64,000 nt of DNA from Deinococcus budaensis. Lineage in GTDB: Bacteria > Deinococcota > Deinococci > Deinococcales > Deinococcaceae. This document shows, piece after piece, positions 1 to 12,084 of the stretch; within the stretch, counting starts at the first letter, position 1, and each line of letters opens with the position of its first letter. Position numbers and translations under genes: made by a program. Below the pieces are notes generated by a model that saw only the letters and a program-made list of their open reading frames with translations, made no database searches and was not told the DNA's origin. The stretch lies in contig NZ_JACHFN010000010.1 in the NCBI RefSeq assembly GCF_014201885.1, positions 1-64,000 of the forward strand, given 5' to 3'.

Positions 1-63
<63 letters not shown>

Positions 64-101
64 TACCTCACCCTGACTTTTGACCCCTAGAGAGCACTAG
101 C

Positions 102-757
<656 letters not shown>

Positions 758-824
758 ATGCCCCTCCCCGGCTCTCTCTTGTGGGGGTGGGGGCAGGTAC
801 GCGGGCGCGGCTCCCCCCTTTTCC

Positions 825-868
825 AAAAAGAAAAAGTCCCCTGCGACACGGCTTCGTGTCTCTGGGGG
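825..868 (-). terminator. Intrinsic terminator or attenuator in the DUF4258 leader
   Basis: On the minus strand a stem of GACACG/CGTGTC with an AAGC loop is extended by outer C4/G4 pairs. It is followed by a T-rich tract (TTTTTCTTTTT). It lies between the likely promoter (908-913) and the start codon at 740, so it would end transcription before the gene unless bypassed. Confidence 0.55.
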
Positions 869-889
869 AAAGGAGGCGGCGTACCCTGT

Positions 890-913
890 TCAGGGCATAG
901 GCGGAGTGTAGCA
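890..913 (-). promoter_or_regulatory. Promoter -10 and two-codon leaderless ORF
   Basis: The hexamer TACACT (913 down to 908) is followed after six bases by ATG CCC TGA (898-890), a two-codon ORF with leaderless spacing. The transcript would then run into the terminator at 868-825 before reaching the DUF4258 gene. The rest of the 350-base gap between 740 and 1091 holds a TACGCT hexamer near 970 that may serve the plus-strand acetyltransferase, and nothing else I recognise. Confidence 0.4.
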
Positions 914-1090
914 CGTGCGGGCCGGCGCGCGAGGTGACGTGCCGGGCAGACGCCGGGGCCGCCGCCTTCCTACGCTGGAGCCAGGTTTTTGCAGGTGGGG
1001 GCGCTGCTTTTTGCCTGGCCGCTTGCTTTGCCGGGCGGCGCGGCGCGGCTTTCCCCCTTCGCCTCTCTCCCGACTTCGGAGGTGCCCTTC

Positions 1091-1954
<864 letters not shown>

Positions 1955-2039
1955 GGGAAGCGGGGGCGAGGGAGGGCGAGCCGGGGGAGAGGGCGCGGGC
2001 GGCACAATCCCCCCCGCCCCCGCGCGTTAGCTTCGCCCC

Positions 2040-2345
2040 ATGGGCAAACGCGACCGCTCCGGCCCCCAGTCCGCCTTCGTGACCCTGCGGGACCTGCCCG
2101 GCACCCAGCTCATGTTCTGGGTGGTGGACGCCTGTCCCTACTGCGGCGGGCGCCACGTCCACCCGGCCGGAAACCTGCGCACCGCCGACCCCGGCGAGCG
2201 GCTGGGTGAGCAGGCGGCCCCCTGCGACCCGGGCCGCACCTACGACTTGCTGCTGCCGCCCCGCCCGAAGAAAAAGAATGGCAAGACCGAGCGCCGCCGC
2301 GAGCGCCGGGCCGGAAAGGTCAGCGACTGGGACGACGAGGGTTAG
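2040..2345 (+). CDS. Small conserved hypothetical protein with a CxxC motif
   Basis: A 101-residue protein I do not recognise. It has CPYCGGRH near residue 33, which together with following His and Cys residues (HPAG, APCDPG) could bind one zinc ion. The C-terminus is strongly basic (RPKKKNGKTERRRERR). Nucleic-acid binding is possible but unproved. A TTAGCT hexamer seven bases before the ATG suggests a leaderless transcript. It ends into a terminator shared with the convergent DUF305 gene. Confidence 0.7.
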   Translation: MGKRDRSGPQSAFVTLRDLPGTQLMFWVVDACPYCGGRHVHPAGNLRTADPGERLGEQAAPCDPGRTYDLLLPPRPKKKNGKTERRRERRAGKVSDWDDEG

Positions 2346-2359
2346 GCGCCAGCAACAGC

Positions 2360-2410
2360 AGAGAAAAGGGCGGGCCGGAAGAGATCAATCCTTCCGGCCC
2401 GCCTTTCTCT
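2360..2410. terminator. Bidirectional terminator
   Basis: A long stem pairs AGAGAAA...GGCGGGCCGGAAG with CTTCCGGCCCGCCTTTCTCT around the loop AGATCAAT. It lies between two convergent genes ending at 2345 and 2416, so it can serve both. Confidence 0.8.
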
Positions 2411-2415
2411 GCTCC

Positions 2416-3051
2416 TCAGTGCGCGTGTTCGCCTTCCATCCCGGCGTGGTCCAGGTCGCCGGTCACGGCTGCCGGGGCGGGCAGCGGCCCAGCCCCGCGC
2501 GCGGCGAGCATGGCGGTCATCAGCCGGATCTCGCCCCCCTGGGCCGCGTCGATCTGGCGGGCCAGGGTCCGCACCTCGGGGCGCACGCCCGGCGCCAGCG
2601 CGGGTTTGACCATCGCCAGCGCGCCCTGGTGGTGGCGAATCATCAGTTGCAAAAAAAGGCGCTCGGCGTCGGCGGGGGGCAGGGTGTCCAGGCGACTGAG
2701 TTCCGCCGGGGTCGCCATGCCCATCATGCGGGCGTGCTCGGCGGTCATGCCGGGGCCGCCCCAGGGCAGGTTCCAGAGGGTCAGCCAGCCGCGCATCTGC
2801 CCGATCTGTTCTTGCTGCGAGAGCTGGATGTCCAGCGCCACGCTGCGCAGGGTGCGCTCCTCGGAGCGGTCGCGGATGCGGGTCGCCATGTCGACCGCCT
2901 GGGCGTGGTGCTGGATCATCTCGCGCACGAAGCGGACCTCCACGCTTTGCGCGCCGGGCGTGCCCAGCCGGGGCGCCAGCGCCAGCGCGGCGGCGATCAG
3001 GAGGGCGGCGGCCAGCGCCAGCACGGCGATCAATGCGGGGCGGCGGGTCAT
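2416..3051 (-). CDS. DUF305 family membrane-anchored protein
   Basis: A 211-residue protein with an N-terminal hydrophobic anchor (about residues 6-27), so the body is outside the cytoplasmic membrane. Two family hallmarks are clear: MIQHHAQAVDMA near residue 45 and MIRHHQGALAM near residue 135, each a His pair in a helix. DUF305 proteins are ferritin-like four-helix bundles often linked to copper handling; that role is inferred from the family. The C-terminus is also His/Met-rich (DHAGMEGEHAH), consistent with metal binding. The ATG at 3051 follows TATACT by six bases, supporting a leaderless start; a longer frame has no such signal. Confidence 0.85.
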   Translation of the reverse strand: MTRRPALIAVLALAAALLIAAALALAPRLGTPGAQSVEVRFVREMIQHHAQAVDMATRIRDRSEERTLRSVALDIQLSQQEQIGQMRGWLTLWNLPWGGPGMTAEHARMMGMATPAELSRLDTLPPADAERLFLQLMIRHHQGALAMVKPALAPGVRPEVRTLARQIDAAQGGEIRLMTAMLAARGAGPLPAPAAVTGDLDHAGMEGEHAH

Positions 3052-3124
3052 GGCCGGAGTATAGGGAGCCGGGGCGTGAGAGGAATTCAGGGCGGGCAGG
3101 CTGGCCCCCGCTAGACTGACGCCC

Positions 3125-4226
3125 GTGACCGGGGACGTGAACACCTCGCGCCTGCTGGGCCTCGACGCCCTGCGGGACGCGCTGCTCACGACCTGGCGCG
3201 ACGTGCAGGGCGTGGCGGGCGAGTACGGCCCGAACGCCCTGCTGGCCGCCGGCCTCACCCTGCTGTACGCGCTGCTGTTCGTGGGGGTGTCGCGGGTGGC
3301 CTTCGCGCTGCTGGGCCGCCTGATTCACGTGGACGTCCACCCCATCGCGCGGCGGGTGCTGCGGACCGTGCTGCGCCTGACCTTCGCGCTGCTGGTGCTG
3401 CTGTCGATCACGGCGCTGTTCGAGCCGCTGAGCGTCTGGAGCGCGGCCATCTTCCGGGTGTACCTGCTGCTGCTGGTGCTGTACGTGGGGTGGGGCGTGA
3501 TCGTGCGCTTCTTGCACGTGCAGGCCGATCACTGGGAGCTGGACGCCAGCCTGAGCGTGCTGCTGTACAACGCCGTCCGCACCGTCTGGGTGCTGCTGGG
3601 CGTGTACCTCGTCTCGGCGCAGTTCGGCATCAACCTGCTGCCCATCCTGGGCGGGCTGGGCGTGGTCGGGCTGGCGGTGGGCTTCGCGGCGCAGGACATC
3701 CTGGCCAACCTGATCAGCGGCGTGACCCTGCTGCTCGACCGGCCCTTTCGCATCGGGGACTGGATTCGCACCCAGGACCACGAGGGCCAGGTCACCCGCC
3801 TGACCCTGCGGACCACCCGCATCCGCACCCGCGACAACGAGCATGTCAGCATCCCCAACAAGGACGTGGCGGGCGCGGTCGTGGAAAACCTCAGCAAGGG
3901 CGGCACCCTGCGCGTCAGCGTGAAGGTGGGCCTCTCCTACCGCGACGACGTGGCGCAGGCCCGCGCGGCGCTGCTGCCGGTGCTGGGCAACTTTCCCGGC
4001 GTGCTGCCCGACCCCGCCCCCCAGGTTCTGGTCGAGGAGCTGGAGGAAAGCCGCGTGCGCTTGCTGCTGCGCTTCTGGGTGGACGCCCAGGGTGTGGCGG
4101 GCTATCCCGTGACCCGCATGGGGGTACTGGAGGCCGCCCGCGAGGCGCTGACGGCGGCGGGGCTGGAGGTGCCCTACCCCCAGATGCGCGTGCAGCTCGG
4201 GCCTCCCGGGGAAGAGGCGGGGCCGC

Positions 4227-4240
<14 letters not shown>
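3125..4240 (+). CDS. MscS-family mechanosensitive channel
   Basis: A 371-residue integral membrane protein expected to open under membrane tension and release solutes during osmotic downshock. About four hydrophobic segments precede residue 200. The pore helix and start of the beta domain read GLAVGFAAQDILANLISG (about residues 182-200), the most conserved MscS stretch, followed by LLLDRPFRIGDWI and VSIPNKDV. The C-terminal part fits the MscS alpha/beta vestibule. The GTG start lies seven bases after TAGACT. The last 14 bases overlap the DUF218 gene, so the two are probably co-translated. Confidence 0.92.
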
Positions 4241-5144
<904 letters not shown>

Positions 5145-5206
5145 GGGGTCAGTGGGCGGGGGCCGGTTCTTCTCCACTCACCACAAACCGCTCCCCGCCC
5201 TTCCCC

Positions 5207-5212
5207 TACACT
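5207..5212 (+). promoter_or_regulatory. Leaderless -10 hexamer of trmFO
   Basis: TACACT ends eight bases before the trmFO ATG. It is a representative example of the TANNNT elements found directly before at least two dozen starts in this window. Confidence 0.55.
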
Positions 5213-5220
5213 GCCCCCCG

Positions 5221-6624
5221 ATGAGCGCATCAGAAGCGGCAATCACGGTAGTCGGCGCAGGGCTGGCGGGGTCGGAGGCGGCGCTGGCGGCGGCCCGCCT
5301 GGGCGTGCGGGTGCGCCTCTTTGAGATGCGCCCCGTGAAGATGACCCCGGCGCACCGGACCGGGAACTTTGCCGAACTCGTCTGCTCGACCAGCCTCGGC
5401 GGCGAGGGCGAGATGCAGTCCAAGGGCCTCCTCCAGGCCGAACTGCGCTCGGTCGGGGGGGCCATCGTGGGCGCCGCCGATCAGAGCCGGGTTCCGGCAG
5501 GCAACGCCCTGGCCGTGGACCGCGACGAGTTCAGCGCCCGCGTGACCCGCGCCGTGCGGGGGCACCCCCTGATCGAGGTGGTCGGGGGCGAGGTCGAGGC
5601 CGTGCCTGAGGGCATCGCCGTGATCGCCTCCGGGCCGCTGACCTCGGACGCGCTCGCCGCCGACCTCGCCCGGCTCACCGGCAGCGAGAGATTGAGCTTC
5701 TACGACGCCGCCGCGCCCGTGATCGCCTTCGAGAGCATCGACCTGGACAAGGCCTGGCGGGCCGGGCGCTACGACCAGAGTGCGGACTACATCAACTGCC
5801 CCTTTACCAAAGACGAGTACCTGGCCTTTTTCGCGGCGCTGGAGCAGGCCCGGGCGCACACGCCGCACGACTGGGAGAAGCTCGAATTTTTCGAGGGCTG
5901 CATGCCCATCGAGGAGATCGCGCGCCGGGGCGTGGACACGCCGCGCTTCGGCCCGATGTCGCCCAAGGGCCTGGACGACCCGCGCACCGGGCGCTGGCCC
6001 TACGCGGTCGCCCAGCTGCGCCAGGAGGACCGGGAAGGCCGGATGTGGTCGCTGGTCGGCTTTCAGACCGGCCTGAAGTGGGGCGACCAGAAGGCGGTCG
6101 TCTCCCTGATTCCGGGGCTGGAAAACGCCGAGATCGTCCGCTACGGGGTGATGCACCGCAACACCTACCTCAACGCGCCCGAGGTGCTCGACGCCACCCT
6201 GGCCCTGCGCGCCGACCCTGCGAAGTTCGTCGCGGGCGTGCTGGCCGGGACCGAGGGCTACCTCGAATCGGCGGCGACCGGCTGGCTGGCAGGCACCAAC
6301 GCCGCGCGGCTGGCCCTGGGTCTGGCGCCCCTGACCCCGCCCGCCGAGTCGATGCTGGGCGGCCTGGTGCGCTACCTCGCTTCCGCCAACCCGCAGGGCT
6401 TCCAACCTATGAACGTGAACTGGGCGCTGGTCCCCGAGCTGCCCGCGCCGGAGCCGGGGCCAAGCGGCAAGGTTCGCAAGCTGGGCAAGCGCGAGAAACG
6501 GCCGCCGATGTTCCGCCGGGGCCTGAGCGCGTTTATGGCCTGGGCGCAGGACGAGGCGGGCCTGCCGGTGACGCCGCCGGCCGTACCCGAGCACGCGGCG
6601 GACGAGGTGCCCGTCTTGCGCTGA
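5221..6624 (+). CDS. trmFO: tRNA (uracil-54-C5)-methyltransferase, folate/FAD-dependent
   Basis: A 467-residue flavoenzyme that forms 5-methyluridine at position 54 of the tRNA T-loop using methylenetetrahydrofolate as carbon donor and reduced flavin. The N-terminus has the FAD fold ITVVGAGLAGSEAALAAARLG (about residues 8-28). Two family cysteines are in LVCSTSLGG (near residue 59) and FFEGCMPIEE (near residue 227). Other TrmFO signatures include GPMSPKGL, FQTGLKWGDQK and GNAL. Length is normal for the family. The ATG at 5221 is eight bases after TACACT; an upstream in-frame start would overlap the promoter. The gene stands alone, 76 bases after the DUF218 gene. Confidence 0.96.
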   Translation: MSASEAAITVVGAGLAGSEAALAAARLGVRVRLFEMRPVKMTPAHRTGNFAELVCSTSLGGEGEMQSKGLLQAELRSVGGAIVGAADQSRVPAGNALAVDRDEFSARVTRAVRGHPLIEVVGGEVEAVPEGIAVIASGPLTSDALAADLARLTGSERLSFYDAAAPVIAFESIDLDKAWRAGRYDQSADYINCPFTKDEYLAFFAALEQARAHTPHDWEKLEFFEGCMPIEEIARRGVDTPRFGPMSPKGLDDPRTGRWPYAVAQLRQEDREGRMWSLVGFQTGLKWGDQKAVVSLIPGLENAEIVRYGVMHRNTYLNAPEVLDATLALRADPAKFVAGVLAGTEGYLESAATGWLAGTNAARLALGLAPLTPPAESMLGGLVRYLASANPQGFQPMNVNWALVPELPAPEPGPSGKVRKLGKREKRPPMFRRGLSAFMAWAQDEAGLPVTPPAVPEHAADEVPVLR

Positions 6625-6735
6625 CCTCCGTACGCTGACCCCGCGCCCGTCCGGCTTCTGGAAGCGGGCCGGGTTCGGTGCGGTCCCGCCGGGCTTTTCA
6701 GCCCCTGGCCCGCGCATTCCCGTATGGTTGGGGGC

Positions 6736-8081
6736 GTGACAGAGCCGAGTGGGGGAGCGGGGAGCGGGGGGCGCGGGGTGCTGATCTACGGGCTGGGGCG
6801 CAGCGGGCGCGGGGTGGCCCGGTTCCTGGCCCGCGAGGGGGTGGCCGCCGAGTGGCACGACGCCCAGCCGGGGGCCGAGGACGGGGCGTTGATGGCGGAG
6901 CTGGGCTTTGCGCGCGGCGGTGTGGACGGGACCTACCGCACGGTCGTCGCGGCGCCGGGCGTGCCCATCGACCATCCCGACCTGCGGGCGCTGGCGGCGC
7001 GCGGCGCCGAGATCGTCGGTGAGGTGGTCCTGGCGGCCCGCGCGCGCCCCGGGCTGCCGCTGGTCGGGGTGACGGGGACGGCAGGCAAGGGCGGCACCAC
7101 CGTCCTCATTGCCGAGTTGCTGCGGGCCTGCGGGGTCCGGGCGCTGGAGGGCGGCAACATCGACCCGCCGCTGCTCGATGTGGTGGACCGGGCCGAGGTG
7201 GCGGTGGCCGAGCTGTCGAGCTTCCAGCTGGAGCGGGTGCCGGGCCTGCGCCTGCCGGTGGCGGTGATCACCAACCTGGGCGTGGACCACCTCGACCGTC
7301 ACCGCACGGTGGAGGCCTATCACGCCGCCAAGCTGAACATCACGGCGGGCCAGACGGCGGAAGACGTGCTGGTGGTCCCGGCGGGGCTGACGGTGCCCAC
7401 CCGGGCGCAGGTGCGGCCCTTCCAGCCTGACCGCGTCGCCCTGGCGGACGGCCAGGAGGTGCTGCCCGCCGCCGAGCTGCCCGAAGGAATTCACCCCGCC
7501 AACGCTGCCGCCGCCGTGCTCGCCGTGGAGGCGCTGCTCTCGCGGCTGGGGCGCCCGCTGGACCCGGGCGCGCTCGCCGGGGCGCTCAGGGCCGCCCGCC
7601 CGGTCGCCGGACGCTTCGAGACGGTCGCGCGGGTGGGGGGCGTGCGCTTCGTGGACGACTCCATCGCCACCCGGACCCTGGCGGTCGAGGCGGCGCTGAC
7701 CCGCTCGGTGGCCCCGGTCGCCTGGCTGGTCGGCGGGCGCGACAAGGGGGCCGACCTCGCCCCCTTGCGTGAGGCCGCGCGGGGCCGGGTGACCCGCGTG
7801 ATCGCTTTCGGGGAGGACGGCGAGGCGCTCGCGCGGGGCCTGGAGCTGCCGTATGCGACGGTAACGGGCGCCGACCCCGACGCGGTGATGCACGCTGCCG
7901 CCTGCGCCGGGCTGGAGGCGCTGGGCGGCCCCGGCGGCGCGGGCACGGTGCTGCTGGCCCCCATCGGCACGAGCTTCGACCTGTTCCGCGACTACCGGGC
8001 GCGCGGCGAGAGCTTTGCCCGCGCGGCCCGCGCGCTGGCGGCGCCGCCCCTCGCCGGGCAGCCCGCTCCGGAGGTGAAGGT

Positions 8082-8085
<4 letters not shown>
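6736..8085 (+). CDS. murD: UDP-N-acetylmuramoylalanine--D-glutamate ligase
   Basis: A 449-residue cytoplasmic Mur ligase that adds D-glutamate to UDP-MurNAc-L-Ala with ATP hydrolysis in peptidoglycan synthesis. The N-terminal Rossmann-like part reads LIYGLGRSGRGVARFLA. The central ATPase domain has VTGTAGKGGTT (about residues 113-123), NLGVDHLDRH and the Mur motif HPANAAAA (about residue 252). The last domain has VDDSIATRTLA and GGRDKGAD. The P-loop is odd: the Ser/Thr expected after GK is Gly. GTG at 6736 was chosen because TATGGT precedes it by seven bases; the ATG at 6724 lies inside that hexamer. It overlaps the ftsW start by four bases (ATGA). Confidence 0.93.
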
Positions 8086-9206
<1,121 letters not shown>

Positions 9207-9223
9207 CCCGCCCCTCCCCTCAC

Positions 9224-9260
9224 CCTGGCCCCGGCGAACGCGCGCCGGGGCCAGGACTTT
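9224..9260 (+). terminator. Terminator after ftsW
   Basis: A 13-bp GC-rich stem (CCTGGCCCCGGCG paired with CGCCGGGGCCAGG) around a six-base loop, followed by ACTTTT. Confidence 0.7.
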
Positions 9261-9271
9261 TGGCGCGGCCT

Positions 9272-9301
9272 TTACCTCTCCGGGTCTTACCTCTCCGGGT
9301 A
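9272..9301 (-). repeat. 15-bp tandem duplication at a gene end
   Basis: TTACCTCTCCGGGTC and TTACCTCTCCGGGTA lie back to back. On the minus strand each copy encodes PER followed by a stop codon, so the upstream gene ends with PER-stop and a second PER-stop follows in frame. Confidence 0.7.
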
Positions 9302-9865
9302 CAGCCAGCGCCGCCACCAGCGCGAGAGCAGCGGCAACACCGGCCAGTTCAGAAAGATGGTGGCGGGAATGACCGTGGACAGGATCGCCAGATACCAGGG
9401 CCACTCCCGCGTGAACGGCCCGAACAGCAGGCTGAACACCAGAATCAGCGGATAGACGCCGACCACCCCGACCACCACGTTTTTCCAGAAGGGCGGCGCG
9501 GGGGCCGCGCGGGTGGGGCGGTCGAACCACGCTTCGAGGCCCGCCGCCTCCCGGTAATCCACCTCGGCCGCCGTGAACTCGGGCAGCCGGGCCAGCGCCG
9601 AGGCGTACTCGGGCGAGGCGCGCCAGCGGGCCAGGGCTTCCGGCGACGCGAAACGCAGCAGCGTCACGTATTCCGGCCCGCCCGCGCTCTCGCCGCGCAG
9701 CACGTGCACCCCCACGAAACCCGGCTGCCGCGCCAGCGTGGCGTGCAGCTCGCGCGCCCAGGCCTCGTACTGCGGGACCCTTGAGCGCCGCACGAGTTCG
9801 GTGACCACCAGCGTGGTGCCGTCCGGGGGCGTGGGGGGGGCAGGAGCGGGGGAGAGGTCCGTCAT
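9287..9865 (-). CDS. Antibiotic-biosynthesis-monooxygenase-like membrane protein
   Basis: A 192-residue protein. Residues about 18-110 form an ABM/dimeric alpha-beta barrel domain (TTLVVTELVRRSRVPQYEAW, then GFVGVHVLRGE, then VTLLRFASPEALARWRASP). Such domains are found in small heme-degrading or quinone-acting monooxygenases and in signal proteins. Two hydrophobic helices follow (about 126-146 and 155-175), so the domain is tethered to the membrane by its C-terminus. The heme-degrading Asn-His pair is not evident, so activity is left open. TACAGT lies nine bases before the ATG. It converges on ftsW. Confidence 0.8.
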   Translation of the reverse strand: MTDLSPAPAPPTPPDGTTLVVTELVRRSRVPQYEAWARELHATLARQPGFVGVHVLRGESAGGPEYVTLLRFASPEALARWRASPEYASALARLPEFTAAEVDYREAAGLEAWFDRPTRAAPAPPFWKNVVVGVVGVYPLILVFSLLFGPFTREWPWYLAILSTVIPATIFLNWPVLPLLSRWWRRWLYPER

Positions 9866-9941
9866 GGAGCGGACACTGTAGCGCGGCGGGCCGGGAGGAG
9901 AAAACCGGCCGCCGGGTGCGCGCTGCCCCCGGAAACGTGAC

Positions 9942-9981
9942 GGAGAGCCGGGGGGGTCGGCCTTCTTCCCCCCGGCTCTCC
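9942..9981 (-). terminator. Hairpin terminator after ychF
   Basis: A 14-bp stem (GGAGAGCCGGGGGG with its complement) around an 11-12-base loop, lying 19 bases beyond the ychF stop on the minus strand. No strong T-run follows, so it may act only partly. Confidence 0.55.
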
Positions 9982-9999
9982 GCTCCAGCGTTCAGGCGC

Positions 10000-11097
<1,098 letters not shown>

Positions 11098-11231
11098 ACT
11101 CCACCTCTTTCCGCGCTCGGCTTCCGGTGCGGCGCGGCAACTCCGCCAGTGTACGGGATGGGGGGGAGGGAGGCGCGGGTGGGTGCCTCCGGAACAAGCA
11201 GCCCCAGCGAGGTCAAAGCCCACCCTGAGGA

Positions 11232-11479
11232 GTTTCAATCCCCACCCGAAGGCAGGCTGCAACCTTGATGCTGCCCAGCCGTATGCCCGAGCGCCGCAGG
11301 TTTCAATCCCCAGCCCACCCGAAGGCAGGCTGCAACTCTGCGGCCTGATGAGGCGTGGGGACTGGAGGAGGTTTCAATCCCCAGCCCACCCGAAGGCAGG
11401 CTGCAACGGGCGAAGCCTGTCAAAAGTCCGGGCCAGGGTCGTGTTTCAATCCCCAGCCCACCCGAAGGCAGGCTGCAAC
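11232..11479 (-). CRISPR. Relic CRISPR array with four repeats
   Basis: Repeats lie at 11232-11263 (truncated to 32 bases), 11300-11336, 11371-11407 and 11443-11479; the full repeat is 37 bases. Spacers are 36, 34 and 35 bases. In crRNA sense, which is the minus strand, the repeat begins GTTGCAGCC and ends GGGGATTGAAAC, so the leader side is at higher coordinates and the degraded repeat is at the far end. The repeat differs from the main array at six of 37 positions (10, 11, 13, 20, 21, 27). The sequence between 11480 and 11778 shows a leader-like motif at 11527-11536 but no clear promoter. Confidence 0.9.
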
Positions 11480-11526
11480 GGTAGTGTGCTTGTTTCGCGT
11501 GTGGCACGCAACCTGATGGCCGCGAG

Positions 11527-11536
11527 GCGCGAACCC
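11527..11536 (-). promoter_or_regulatory. Leader motif shared with the main CRISPR array
   Basis: Read on the minus strand this is GGGTTCGCGC, starting 57 bases from the first relic repeat. The identical ten bases start 56 bases before the first repeat of the main array. Here the bases that follow are CTCGC, whereas the main array has a -10-like CATAAT, so the relic has probably lost its promoter. Confidence 0.45.
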
Positions 11537-11778
11537 ACTCGCTGACGGGGGCGCGGCCCTCACCACCTGCGGCCTCGCCTCAAGGCTTTTGCCGCGCAAA
11601 ACAGCCTTTGGCGCCTCGCGCGGATCGCCCGGCGAAGTTCAGGTCGCCGGGCCTTCGCGCACGTTCCCGACGCCGACATGAGGTGTCGGGCTGGCCCCCC
11701 ATGCTCCGGCCCAGAACGCGGCGGTCGCGTTCACAGCGTCCCAGGGCGGATTTTTCCGTGCCTGGCATGGAGGGTGCG

Positions 11779-11907
11779 ATGGGCAAATGGGTGTTGCTGG
11801 TGCTGCTGATCCTGGGTGCAGGATGGCCCCCGACCCCGGGGGCACTGGCCGGGGGATCCGGGGAAGAACGTCCGCTCAACGAGGTGATCTGGCCCGTCGG
11901 TGGCTAG
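11779..11907 (+). CDS. Small secreted peptide precursor (42 residues)
   Basis: The chain starts MGKW, continues with a hydrophobic core (VLLVLLILGAG, residues 5-15), a Pro-rich turn and ALA at 22-24, which is a good signal peptidase I site. The predicted released peptide is GGSGEERPLNEVIWPVGG. GGAGG lies six bases before the ATG. It sits directly upstream of a TPR-domain regulator on the same strand. The size, export signal and neighbour match the precursor peptides of RRNPP systems (Phr, PapR, NprX). That role is inferred, and a chance ORF cannot be ruled out. Confidence 0.5.
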   Translation: MGKWVLLVLLILGAGWPPTPGALAGGSGEERPLNEVIWPVGG

Positions 11908-11946
11908 GCGGCGCGGCCCCAGGCGGCCTCTCGCCGCGCCGGCTTC

Positions 11947-11952
11947 TACAAT
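11947..11952 (+). promoter_or_regulatory. -10 hexamer for the upstream ORF and TPR regulator
   Basis: TACAAT, an excellent -10 hexamer, lies six bases before a GTG at 11959. It is 40 bases beyond the stop of the peptide gene, so the regulator appears to have its own promoter. Confidence 0.6.
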
Positions 11953-11958
11953 CGGGGG

Positions 11959-12084
11959 GTGAAGGCCGACAACCACCGCGCCGGGTGCAGGTCCGGGCCT
12001 CCGCAACGCCAGGAGGCAGGCCCGCGCCCCGGCACTGCGGCGCCCACCGTCCCCAGGCCCGATGTGCAGGGACGTGCGCCGTGA
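11959..12084 (+). CDS. Leaderless 41-codon upstream ORF coupled to the TPR regulator
   Basis: The ORF starts at a GTG placed six bases after TACAAT, as leaderless genes are here, and ends CCGTGA. The regulator GTG at 12081 overlaps its stop codon (GTGA). The predicted product (VKADNHRAGCRSGPP...) is Arg/Pro-rich and unlike any protein I know. It most likely works as a leader that delivers ribosomes to the regulator start. Confidence 0.4.
   Translation: MKADNHRAGCRSGPPQRQEAGPRPGTAAPTVPRPDVQGRAP

Noticed and set aside
6724..6735. murD starting at ATG 6724
   Set aside because: That ATG is part of the TATGGT hexamer that places a leaderless start at GTG 6736.
11480..11778. Minus- and plus-strand frames between the relic array and the peptide gene
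   Set aside because: They are Arg/Pro-rich, lack ribosome sites, and overlap the probable leader of the relic array.
11787..12080. N-terminal extension of the TPR regulator by 98 codons
   Set aside because: The extension is Gly/Arg/Pro-rich, crosses a strong -10 hexamer (TACAAT) and overlaps the peptide gene in another frame. The GTG at 12081 has coupling support.
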